DNA from: VXYL01 sp965208525
GTDB taxonomy: Bacteria > Pseudomonadota > Gammaproteobacteria > Pseudomonadales > Azotimanducaceae
Length of the DNA: 64,000 nt
Direction: 5' to 3'
Assembly (NCBI GenBank): GCA_965208525.1
Contig: OZ242340.1
Location: 3,286,001-3,350,000, forward strand
Shown: in pieces, positions 6,952 through 15,400 of the stretch
Numbering within the stretch: the first letter of the stretch is position 1
Layout of the letters: the number at the start of each line of letters is the position of its first letter
Program-made: the position numbers and the translations under genes
Notes under the pieces: generated by a model
Told to the model about the DNA's origin: nothing
The model's database searches: none
Seen by the model: only the letters and a program-made list of their open reading frames with translations

Positions 6952-7974
6952 ATGCGCAATGAACCGGATCGTCTCGTCGGCGAATCGCCGGCCTTTCTCC
7001 AGGTGCTGGAGTCGGTTTCCCGCGTGGCACCGCTGGAAAAGCCGGTGCTGGTGGTGGGCGAGCGCGGCACCGGCAAGGAACTCATCGCTGCCCGCCTGCA
7101 TTACCTTTCCGACCGCTGGGAGCGCGAGTTCCTCAAGCTCAACTGCGCGGCCATCAGCGACAACCTGATCGAGAGCGAACTCTTTGGTCACGAAGCCGGC
7201 TCCTTCACCGGCGCTTCGCGCACGCACCACGGTCGTTTCGAGCGCGCCGACGGCGGCACGCTGTTCCTCGACGAGGTGGCGACCACCTCGGCACTGGTGC
7301 AGGAGAAGCTGCTGCGGGTGATCGAATACGGCGAGTTCGAGCGGGTGGGCGGGCGCAAGACGCTGCAGGCCGACGTGCGCCTGATCGCCGCCACCAACGA
7401 GGACTTGCCCGAACTCGCAGCCGCGGACCGCTTTCGCCACGACCTGCTCGACCGCCTCGCCTTCGATGTCATCACCCTGCCGCCGCTGCGCGAGCGGCCG
7501 GGCGACATCCCGCTCCTGGCCGAGTATTTCGCCGTGAACATGGCCAAGGAACTCGGGCGCGGCTTCTTCCCGGGCTTCAGTCCGGCGGCCATGGACTGCC
7601 TAGCCACGCACCGCTGGCCAGGCAACCTGCGCGAACTCAAGAACGTGGTGGAACGGGCCGTGTACCGGTCGCCCGAGGACGAAGCGGTGGACGAGATCGT
7701 GCTAGACCCCTTCGCATCGCCGTTCCGTCCGCAGGCGCAAGAGGACAACGGTGGCCCCCGACAGGCGCCGGCGCTGCCGCTGTCTCTGAAGGACACCGTG
7801 CAAGAGTTCGAGATCGAACTCATCAATCAAGCTTTGCGCGAGGGACGATTCAACCAGCGTCGGGCGGCAGAGTTGCTCGGTCTCAGCTACGACCAGTTCC
7901 GCGGCTACTTCAAGAAATACGGACTGCAACGCGGCGACGGCGGCGTGGCCGAAGCCGGCAAGGAGGGGGCATGA
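6952..7974 (+). CDS. pspF: PspF, sigma-54-dependent activator of the psp operon
   Basis: This 340-residue enhancer-binding protein has no N-terminal receiver domain, as in PspF. Its AAA+ domain has Walker A GERGTGKE at 36-43, the sigma-54 contact loop GSFTGA at 83-88 (the first Ala of GAFTGA replaced by Ser), and Walker B GTLFLDEV. An R-finger region and a C-terminal Fis-type helix-turn-helix (FNQRRAAELLGLSYDQFRGY) follow. I placed the start at the ATG at 6952, preceded by GGCAGGA; the frame stays open to 6829 without family sequence. PspA normally holds PspF inactive. Its stop overlaps the next gene as ATGA. Confidence 0.95.
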   Translation: MRNEPDRLVGESPAFLQVLESVSRVAPLEKPVLVVGERGTGKELIAARLHYLSDRWEREFLKLNCAAISDNLIESELFGHEAGSFTGASRTHHGRFERADGGTLFLDEVATTSALVQEKLLRVIEYGEFERVGGRKTLQADVRLIAATNEDLPELAAADRFRHDLLDRLAFDVITLPPLRERPGDIPLLAEYFAVNMAKELGRGFFPGFSPAAMDCLATHRWPGNLRELKNVVERAVYRSPEDEAVDEIVLDPFASPFRPQAQEDNGGPRQAPALPLSLKDTVQEFEIELINQALREGRFNQRRAAELLGLSYDQFRGYFKKYGLQRGDGGVAEAGKEGA

Positions 7975-8351
7975 GCGTCATTGGGCTTGAGGAGATTTTT
8001 CTCGACGTCGCGGACCTTGAACGATCCGTGGACTTCTACCATCGGCTCCTCGGCATCCCCGTGGCGACGCAGAACGACGAGCGCGCCTACCTCCAGTGCG
8101 AACGCAGCCATGTGGTGCTGCAGGTGAAGGGGCATTCCGGACGTCACCAGGGCGGTGGCCCGATGCATTTCTCGTTCACCGTCAGCGAGGACCACTTCGA
8201 CGAGGTGGCAAGCCGCGTTGACGACGGGCGCATTTTCACCCGCGGACCCATGGGCAGCCGCGGCAAGGGCCGGGCGCTGTTCATCCTCGACCCAGACGGC
8301 AACGAGGCCGAGGTGAACACACGCTATCTCTACGGCGTGCCGAAGCGCTGA
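7971..8351 (+). CDS. VOC (glyoxalase/dioxygenase-like) superfamily protein
   Basis: This 126-residue single-domain protein of the vicinal oxygen chelate fold has the typical opening IFLDVADLERSVDFYHRLLG, a central MHFSFTV with a metal-ligand-type His, and the closing ILDPDGNEAEV with a ligand-type Glu. The first ligand position, often His, appears to be Glu. The start ATG overlaps the pspF stop by 4 bases, so translation is coupled to pspF, an unusual partner. The substrate cannot be read from the sequence. Glyoxalase, dioxygenase and antibiotic-binding activities are all possible for this superfamily. Confidence 0.85.
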   Translation: MSVIGLEEIFLDVADLERSVDFYHRLLGIPVATQNDERAYLQCERSHVVLQVKGHSGRHQGGGPMHFSFTVSEDHFDEVASRVDDGRIFTRGPMGSRGKGRALFILDPDGNEAEVNTRYLYGVPKR

Positions 8352-8370
8352 AGGACAACCGAGCGATTCC

Positions 8371-8871
8371 TTGCCAGGTTCCCAGCCAATCGCCTTCGAA
8401 CTCAACGGCGTTGCCCACGAAGTCGACGTCCAGCAAGGGGAACCGCTGCTCTATGCGCTGCGGCGGCTTGGCGATGTCAGCGTGCGCTACGGCTGCGGCG
8501 CCGAGCAATGCGGCGCCTGCCGGGTGCTGGTGGACGGCCAGCTCGCGTTCGCTTGCACGATGCCCGCGCACGACGCCCAAGGCCGGAACGTGGAGACGGC
8601 GGCCGGCCTCGACACGCCCGCGCGCAGGGCCCTGATTGACTTCAACGCCGGTCAGTGCGGCTATTGCCTGCCGGGCATCGTGGTGGCTGCGGAGGCGCTG
8701 TTCCGGCGCCAGCAGTTCGCGCCAGCGAACTGCCGACGCGCCCGTAAGGGCGCGCAAGCACCCACGGATGCCGACATCCGAGCGGCGCTTGCGCCGCATC
8801 TGTGCCGCTGCGGGGCGCATCCGCGCATTCTGCGGGCGCTTGCGAGTCTTGCCTGCGGGGCCCGGCGGTGA
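8371..8871 (+). CDS. Molybdenum hydroxylase 2Fe-2S subunit
   Basis: This 166-residue small subunit belongs to the xanthine dehydrogenase/aldehyde oxidase family and passes electrons from the molybdenum site. A plant-type 2Fe-2S domain (C42, C47, C50, C62) is followed by the [2Fe-2S]-binding domain (CGYC at 96-99, CRC at 145-147). Residues 114-130 (QQFAPANCRRARKGAQA) interrupt the second domain and are encoded by a two-hairpin repeat at 8710-8755. The likely start is TTG at 8371, with no in-frame ATG nearby. The gene overlaps the large subunit as GTGA. No FAD subunit gene is present, so it resembles two-subunit enzymes such as isoquinoline or nicotinate dehydrogenases. Confidence 0.88.
   Translation: MPGSQPIAFELNGVAHEVDVQQGEPLLYALRRLGDVSVRYGCGAEQCGACRVLVDGQLAFACTMPAHDAQGRNVETAAGLDTPARRALIDFNAGQCGYCLPGIVVAAEALFRRQQFAPANCRRARKGAQAPTDADIRAALAPHLCRCGAHPRILRALASLACGARR
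8710..8755 (+). repeat. Two-hairpin repeat inserted in frame (translated copy)
   Basis: Hairpin 1 is GCAGTTCGC (8712-8720), loop GCCA, GCGAACTGC (8725-8733). Hairpin 2 is CGCGCCC (8737-8743), loop GTAA, GGGCGCG (8748-8754). Related copies lie at 23979-24018, 29089-29128, 31529-31568 and three times in 33411-33711. Here the element is read as QQFAPANCRRARKGAQA within the iron-sulphur subunit. All three forward frames are free of stops, so insertion at a multiple of three keeps a gene open. Confidence 0.85.
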
Positions 8872-10955
8872 GCCTGCCGCCCGGACTGCGGGCGTTTCCT
8901 CGGCTGTCCGACTGGGTGCGCATCGAGGCGCCGGACCGAGTGGTTGCGCACACCGGCAAGGTGGAAGTCGGCCAGGGCATCCTCACGGCGCTCGGGCTCA
9001 TCGTCGCCGAGGAGCTCGACGTTGATCCCGAGCGCGTCGTGATCGAGACCGCGCACACAGGAAGAACGCCCAACGAAGGCATCACGGCTGGTTCCATGTC
9101 ACTCGAAACGAGCGGGGCGGCATTGCGACAGGCAGCCGCGTGGCTGCGGCGGCTCCTGCTAGAGCGCGCCGCGGCAGAGCTTGGCGTGGGTCCGGAACGC
9201 ATCACGGTTGAAGACGGCATCTTGATTGCGCCGGGGATCAATCGGCCGCTCGATTACTGGCAGCTTGAGGCAGTGCCCGCCGATTTCGAGCTTTCCGAGT
9301 CCACCGCCGAGAAGCGCCCGGCAGACTACCGTTTGGTGGGAGTGGGACATGCGCCGCGCATCGACCTTCCAGCCAAGGTGCGCGGCGAGCCCGCATTCGT
9401 GCACGACCTGCCCTCAGACCTGCATGCGCGCGTCGTGCGTCCGCCGTCGGTGCACCACCGGCTCGACGCCATCGTGGCTGAGATCGAAGCGCCAGGCCAT
9501 CTCGTGGTCAATGGCTCCTTTGTCGCGGTCGCGCACCCAGATGAGTTCACGGCCGGCCGTCTCGCCGAGCAGGTTCGTTCCCGAGCAAGATGGCACGCCG
9601 CCAACGAGCCTGCCATGCGGGGCACCCTTGCCGAGCACATGCGAAAGAGCGAGGTCGCAGCCCTCCCCCTCGATGACGGCAAGCCAACTGAGCGCCCGGT
9701 GCGAGACCTCGCCACCACTCATTACGCGACCTACTCACGCCCGTTCCTCATGCACGGTTCGCTCGGCCCGTCCGCCGCATGGGCGCTGTGGCAGGGGGGC
9801 CGAATGCTCGTGCGTTCGTCGAGTCAAGGCATTGAGCTCTTGAAGGCAATGCTTGCCAAGGTGCTCGGCCTCGAACTCGAACAGGTGGAAGTGGCACACA
9901 GCGAGGGCGCCGGCTGCTACGGCCACAACGGTGCCGACGACGCCGCGCTGGACGCAGCCTTGGTCGCCCGCGCTCTGCCGGATCAGGCAATCCTGTTGCA
10001 GTGGACCCGCGCCGACGAGCATTGCTTCGAGCCGCTCGGTCCGGCCATGCAGGTGGAGTTGGGGGCCAGCATCGAAGGCGGCGCTGTATCCCATTGGCGT
10101 CACGATGTAAGCGGTTTCACCCACTCCGGCCGTCCGGCGCCGCAGCGGCCTGGTGTCGACATGCTGGCCGCATGGCTCATCGAAGAACCGTTCGAACCGA
10201 CACCGCCGCAACCAGGCCGGGGCGCCGAGTCGGGCCTGCACCGCAATGCCCTGCCGCTCTACGAGTTCCCGAATCAGGAAGTCGTGAAACGCTTCTGCGC
10301 CGCTTCACCGCTTAGAACTTCATCGCTCAGGAGCCTAGGCGCCCATTGCAATGTGTTCGCGATCGAGTCGTTCATGGACGAACTGGCGCAGGCGGCTGAG
10401 GTTCCCCCGGATGAGTTCCGTCGCCGCCACCTCGCCCACGACCCAAGGGCACTTGCCGTGTTGAACGCCGTCGTGCAGCTAGCTGGCGGTTTGGACGGGC
10501 CACGTGGCATGGCCATCGCCCGCTACAAGAACCGCCAATGCTGTGCGGCCGTCGTGGTGGAGGTTGCCGTTACGGATGCCGCCGAAGTCCTCGTGAGGCG
10601 TGCCTGGATTGCTGCGGACGCCGGCCGCGTCGTGGACCCCGACGGGCTCGTCAACCAACTCGAAGGCGGGTTCGTCCAAGCCCTCTCGTGGACGCTGTTC
10701 GAGGAAGTCTCCTTCGATACCCAGGGAGTCACGGACACCGATTGGGACGACTACCCGATCCTCCGCTTCTCCGACGTGCCGCACATCGAAACGACGTTAC
10801 TCGACCGCCCCGAACAACAGCCGGTCGGCGCTGGAGAAGCCCTCCAAGGCCCCACCTCGGCCGCCGTCGCCAACGCCATCTTTGCCGCCACCAGTATCCG
10901 CCCCCGCGACCTCCCCTTCACCCCAGCGAACCTGCGCCGAGCCGCCGCGTCCTAG
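8868..10955 (+). CDS. Molybdenum hydroxylase large (molybdopterin-binding) subunit
   Basis: This is a 695-residue catalytic subunit of the xanthine dehydrogenase/aldehyde oxidase family. The first domain has VVAHTGKVEVGQGILTALGL with GQG, then NEGITAGSMS. The middle includes VGVGHAPRIDLPAKVRGEPAFVHD. The C-terminal part has GCYGHNGADDAALDAALVAR and the closing GAGEALQGPTSAAVANAIF, close to the family GExxxxP region and the active-site Glu. It is shorter than three-subunit relatives and pairs with the 2Fe-2S gene through a GTGA overlap, hence the GTG start at 8868. The substrate is probably an N-heterocycle or aldehyde but cannot be decided here. A REPIN-like repeat lies just downstream. Confidence 0.88.
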   Translation: MSLPPGLRAFPRLSDWVRIEAPDRVVAHTGKVEVGQGILTALGLIVAEELDVDPERVVIETAHTGRTPNEGITAGSMSLETSGAALRQAAAWLRRLLLERAAAELGVGPERITVEDGILIAPGINRPLDYWQLEAVPADFELSESTAEKRPADYRLVGVGHAPRIDLPAKVRGEPAFVHDLPSDLHARVVRPPSVHHRLDAIVAEIEAPGHLVVNGSFVAVAHPDEFTAGRLAEQVRSRARWHAANEPAMRGTLAEHMRKSEVAALPLDDGKPTERPVRDLATTHYATYSRPFLMHGSLGPSAAWALWQGGRMLVRSSSQGIELLKAMLAKVLGLELEQVEVAHSEGAGCYGHNGADDAALDAALVARALPDQAILLQWTRADEHCFEPLGPAMQVELGASIEGGAVSHWRHDVSGFTHSGRPAPQRPGVDMLAAWLIEEPFEPTPPQPGRGAESGLHRNALPLYEFPNQEVVKRFCAASPLRTSSLRSLGAHCNVFAIESFMDELAQAAEVPPDEFRRRHLAHDPRALAVLNAVVQLAGGLDGPRGMAIARYKNRQCCAAVVVEVAVTDAAEVLVRRAWIAADAGRVVDPDGLVNQLEGGFVQALSWTLFEEVSFDTQGVTDTDWDDYPILRFSDVPHIETTLLDRPEQQPVGAGEALQGPTSAAVANAIFAATSIRPRDLPFTPANLRRAAAS

Positions 10956-10966
10956 TGCGTGGACAA

Positions 10967-11094
10967 GGCGGGCCTTCGGAGGGAAGGCATCCTGCCTTCC
11001 CCGCGCGCCCTCTGGCGCGCTGACCGCGACTTGCAATAGGAAAGCGCCTATCGGCGCTAGGGAAGGCAGGATGCCTTCCCTCCGAAGGCCCGCC
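10967..11094. repeat. REPIN-like inverted pair of two-hairpin repeats
   Basis: A perfect 35-bp inverted repeat (10967-11001 against 11060-11094) encloses 58 bases. Each arm is itself nearly palindromic around GGAGGGAAGGC/GCCTTCCC. Inside lie two smaller hairpins: GCGCGCC-CTCT-GGCGCGC (11003-11020) and AGCGCC-TATC-GGCGCT (11043-11058). The element sits between the convergent molybdenum hydroxylase and CoA-transferase genes and could also end transcription from both. The element at 46641-46746 has the same architecture with different arm sequence. Confidence 0.85.
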
Positions 11095-11116
11095 CGTAGC
11101 ACGTTGGACAGGCTGT

Positions 11117-11146
11117 TACGGCGAACTGCTGGCCTACGGGTCTCGT
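11117..11146 (-). repeat. Half copy of the two-hairpin repeat head
   Basis: On the minus strand this reads ACCCGTAGGCCAGCAGTTCGC followed by CGTAAC. It matches the leading part (CCCGAAGGCCAGCAGTTCGC) of the copies near 31580 and 33400-33690. Only the first arm is present, and no second hairpin follows. It ends just before the stop codon of the CoA-transferase gene. Confidence 0.5.
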
Positions 11147-11150
11147 CCCG

Positions 11151-12353
11151 TCACGCCGGCTCCGTTCCTGACCACTGCACGACTGCGCCCGCGGCCAAGA
11201 GGGCGTTGCGTCTGTCTTCTTCGTAGCCGAGCTCGGTGAGGATTTCGACGCTGTGCTCGCCGAGTCTTGGTGCCGGACCGGCGATTTCGCTGGGCGAGGC
11301 GCTGAATCGGGCGGCGGGCGTCGCCTGGCGAACTTCACCGAAACCGGCCACCTCGCTGCGTTCGATCGACCCGTTGACCCGAAACTGCTCGTGGTCCATC
11401 AGCTCCATGCGCGTCAATAGCGGTGCGCTCGGCACGTCGTTGGCATCGAGACGGACGAGGATCTCGTCGCGTGGCCATTTGGCGATCTCGGCGGCGGTAA
11501 TGCGCTTGCGCTCGTCGCCGTTTCTTCCCCGGGCGCGCGCGGTGGCGAAGCGTTCGTCGTCAATCAGGTCTTCCCGGTCGAGCGCACGGCACATACCCAT
11601 CCACTCGCTATCGGAAATTGCCCCGGCGGTGATGTAGCCATCCTGCGCCTCGAAGATCAGGTCCATCGTGCCCTGGCCCTTGGTCACGTCGAACTCGCGC
11701 TCGGCAAAGGTGAGCCCGCCCATGCCCTCGGGCCAGAAGAACGCCAGCATGGACTCGAGCATCGACAGCCGGATGTGCTGGCCCTCGCCGGTGCGTTCGC
11801 GGTGAAAGAGCGCCGCAGCGACGGCTTGGGCGGCCGTGAGCGAAGTCACCTTGTCGGCGATGATGATGCGGAACATGGCCGGCTTGCCGGTCTCCCGGTT
11901 GGCCTGGATGTCCGTCGCCCCGGACAGCGCCTGGATGACGGGATCGTAAACGCGCTTGTGGGAATACGGCCCGTGTTCGCCGAAGCCGCTGATCGAGACA
12001 TAGATGATCTCTTCGTTCATGCCCCGCACCCGGGCTTCGCCGAAGCCCATCCGCTCCATGGCGCCGGGGCGGAAGTTCTGCACGAGCACGTCCGTCTCGC
12101 GCACGAGGTCGGCAAGCACCGCCTTGCCGGCCTCGGACTTGAGGTCGAGCGCGATGGATCGCTTGCCTCGGTTGCACGAATAGAACATGGCGTTGACGCC
12201 GTTGTGCAGCCCGCCGAAATGCCGCACCTGCTCGCCCCTCGGAGGCTCCACCTTGATGACGTCTGCACCTTGGTCCGCGAGCATCATGGCCGCCACCGGG
12301 CCCGACACCATGGTCGTCAGATCGAGCACCTTGACGCCCTGCATTGGTCCCAT
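11151..12353 (-). CDS. CaiB/BaiF family (class III) CoA-transferase
   Basis: This 400-residue cytoplasmic enzyme moves CoA between carboxylic acids. The family opening is clear: GVKVLDLTTMVSGPVAAMML, ADVIKVEPPRGEQVRHFG, RGKRSIALDLKSEAGKAVL and VLVQNFRPGAMERMGFG. Also present are ISGFGEHGPY, a Gly-rich TGEGQHIRLSMLESML stretch and a C-terminal LGEHSVEIL. A good GGAGGAATGACTG leader precedes the ATG at 12353. It stands alone, convergent with the molybdenum hydroxylase genes, so the acid substrate cannot be inferred. A double-length relative lies at 34595-37006. Confidence 0.93.
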   Translation of the reverse strand: MGPMQGVKVLDLTTMVSGPVAAMMLADQGADVIKVEPPRGEQVRHFGGLHNGVNAMFYSCNRGKRSIALDLKSEAGKAVLADLVRETDVLVQNFRPGAMERMGFGEARVRGMNEEIIYVSISGFGEHGPYSHKRVYDPVIQALSGATDIQANRETGKPAMFRIIIADKVTSLTAAQAVAAALFHRERTGEGQHIRLSMLESMLAFFWPEGMGGLTFAEREFDVTKGQGTMDLIFEAQDGYITAGAISDSEWMGMCRALDREDLIDDERFATARARGRNGDERKRITAAEIAKWPRDEILVRLDANDVPSAPLLTRMELMDHEQFRVNGSIERSEVAGFGEVRQATPAARFSASPSEIAGPAPRLGEHSVEILTELGYEEDRRNALLAAGAVVQWSGTEPA

Positions 12354-12479
12354 CAGTCATTCCTCCAGCAGTCGCCCCTTGCCGAAGGGAGAGTCTATTC
12401 AACAACGGGCATCGGCGGGTCGCCCTCGACGTGACTTAATCGGAAGGCGGCCGCGTCGAAGCGGTTGGGGGCGCATGAA

Positions 12480-15400
12480 ATGCGTCATCCGGGTTACGCT
12501 GTTGGTGCCGTGAGCCCGCCTGCGACATCCCCGTTTCACCTGCACGTCTCGAACCAGTTTGAGAGTCTTGCGGCTCTGCTGGCGGACGAGATGCGGGCGA
12601 GGCCGGGGGATGCTCTGGCGGCGGAGCGGATTGTGGTGCCGCATCCGGTGCTTGGGCGGTGGTTGGCGCTGGAGTTGGCAGAGCGGCTCGGGATTGCGGC
12701 GCACTTGAAGATTGAGCTGCCGGCCGAGTTTGCCTGGTCGCTGATGCGGTCGGTGGTGGAACTGCCGAAGGAACAACCGTTCGCGCCTGGCGCGTTGCGC
12801 TGGCGGGTGTTCGACGTGCTGGCGGATTGGGATGGCGACGACGATCTGGCGCGCTACCTCGCCGATACGGATGAACGCAAGCGTTTTGCGCTATCGGATC
12901 GGCTGGCGCATGTGTACGACCGCTGCCTGCTTTACCGCCCGGAGTGGATACGGACATGGCAAGACGGCGCGACGCCCCAATGGCAGGCGCAGGTTTGGCG
13001 CGAGTTGGCGGCATCGGGCACCGGCCGGCACTGGGTGGACGCCGTGGATACGTTCGAGCGTGCAGTGCGGATCAAACCCTCGCAAGTGCCGGTGCAGCGG
13101 GAGTTGTTCCAGCAGAATGTACCAGAGATAAAAAAAGAAAAAACAATCTCTTCCGGCATAAACCTAAAGGAACGAGTCAGCTTCTTCGGGGTGGATTCGC
13201 TGTCCCCTTCCTACCTTTCCATGCTGCGTTCGGCTGGTGTTGAGCGCGACATTCACCTGTTTCAACTAAGTCCGTGCCGAGAGTTCTGGGCCGACACCCG
13301 CTCGCGCCGCGAACTGCCCTCCACCGCCGAACCGGACCCGTACCTCAGCGAAGGCAACGAGCTACTGGCCGCTTGGGGGCGCACGGCTCGCGATATGCAG
13401 GCCTTGCTCGCGGACGATCTCGGGGTCGGCGCTCCCGAGGAAACCTATTCGGAACCCGCCGCAACCACCCGCCTCGCTCGCGTGCAACGGGACATCCTGG
13501 AGCTTCGCCTTGCCGAGGAAACCATCGAGCCTCAAGTCCCCAAGGACGACTCGGTGCAGATTCACGTCTGCCACTCGGCCACCCGAGAAGCCGAAGTGTT
13601 GCACGACCGCCTGCTTGGCCTCTTCGATGTCCACCACGACATCCAGCCAGCAGATGTGCTTGTGCTCACGCCAAACATGGACGAATACGCCCCCGCCATC
13701 GAGGCGGTGTTTGACTCGAGCGGCACCATCCCGTTCAACATCGGCCGTCTCCGTCGCCGCGACGGCGCGGCGGTGCGAGCTTTCCTTGATCTGTTGGCGT
13801 TGCCAGGCTCGCGTTACCCCGTGAGTTTCGTGATGGCGCCGCTCAGGGCCTCTTCCGTCGCGTCTCGCTTCAACATCCGCGAGACCGACTTGCCGGAGAT
13901 CCGCGGCTGGATCGCCAATGCAGGCATTCACTGGGGCATCGGCGAGCACGATGTCCCCTCGTCAAGCCGTCACACATGGCAGCACGGACTCAGTCGGCTG
14001 TTGCTTGGCTATGCCCTCGCCGGCTCCGCCGACCGCTTCGGGGATTTCGCCTCGTGTGATTTGGATCGCTTCGGCAACGACGGTCCTGATCGCTACGAGC
14101 GCCTCGGCCACTTCGCCCGCTACGCCGAGCTTGCGTTCGGGCTTGACGCCATGGCCGAAGAGACCTTGACGCCCACCGCGTGGGCAGAGCGGTTGCGCGA
14201 AGCCGTGCTGAAGCCCTTTTTTGCCACCGAACACTTGATGCCCGAGGTGGCCAGGGAAGCGGACACGGTGGCGCGGTTGATTGAGGACTTGGAGGAGGAA
14301 TGGCACATCGCCGGCATTGACGGTGCCATTGCATTCTCCGTGGTACGGGAGGCGCTCTACGAGTTGGGCGCAGCGAGTTCCCGCGCCGTGGCGAGGCTCG
14401 CCGATGGCGTCACGGTGGCGCCGCTCGGTGCCGGACAGGTCTTCCCAGCGAAAGTCGTTTGCACAGTCGGCATGAACGACGGTGCCTTTCCCCGCCACCA
14501 CGCGCCGCCGTCCTTCGACATCGTTGCCGCGGACTCGCGCCGCCCCGGCGACCGCGACCTGCGCGACGAGGACCGGCTGGCGTTCCTCACCGCGCTGCTC
14601 TCGGCGCGACGAGCGTTTGTGGTGACCTACACCGGCCGCGAACTGCGCGAAGATTCGACCATTCCGCCGTCGGTGGTGATTAGCGAACTGTCGGACTACC
14701 TCTCGCGCCGCTTCTCGGACGATGAGGTCGCTCTTGAGCATCCGCTGCAACCGTTCAATCGCGAGTACTTCCGGGCAGCGGACGAACCGACTTCGGCCAG
14801 CCATTCGAGCGATGCCATCTTCAGCTACTCCGATCCAATGGCACTCGCCGCCGCGGCCGTTCGGGATGCGACCGCACCCGCGCCTACGGAGCAGCGCCTG
14901 CACGGCACCCTGCCGCCACCCGAGCGCACCGAGAATGAACTCGAACTCACGCAGTTGATCCGCTTCGCGGCGCACCCGGCGAAGCACTTCGCGCAAACCC
15001 GGCTCGGGCTGCGCTTGGAGATCGAAGACGAGGACCCGGCCCGCGACGAAGAACCCCTGGAACTCGGCTATCTGGAACAGTGGAAGCTCAAGGACGGCCT
15101 GTTCGACCTGCAACGCGACGACACGGGCGAAGAAGATGCCGAATGGCTGGTGCGGGCGCGCGGTCTCCTGCCGCCCGGCAATCTCGGCGCTACCGAGCAC
15201 CGTCGCGGTGCCGTGCAAGTGGCAACGTTGCGTCAGGCGCTTGCCCCCCATGCAGAGCATCTTGGCGCACCGCCGACGCCAATCGACATCGACGTGCAAG
15301 GCATCCGCGTCACGGGCGAAGTGGCGGGATTCCTCGCCTCCCCTACGCCGGTCGGCGCGAAGGCAGGCCAGAACACCTCCCCTCCAAAGCTCCTTTGGTG

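Noticed and set aside
13962..15299. Long minus-strand open frame inside recC
   Set aside because: It is antisense to a well-conserved gene and has no recognisable motifs or ribosome site.
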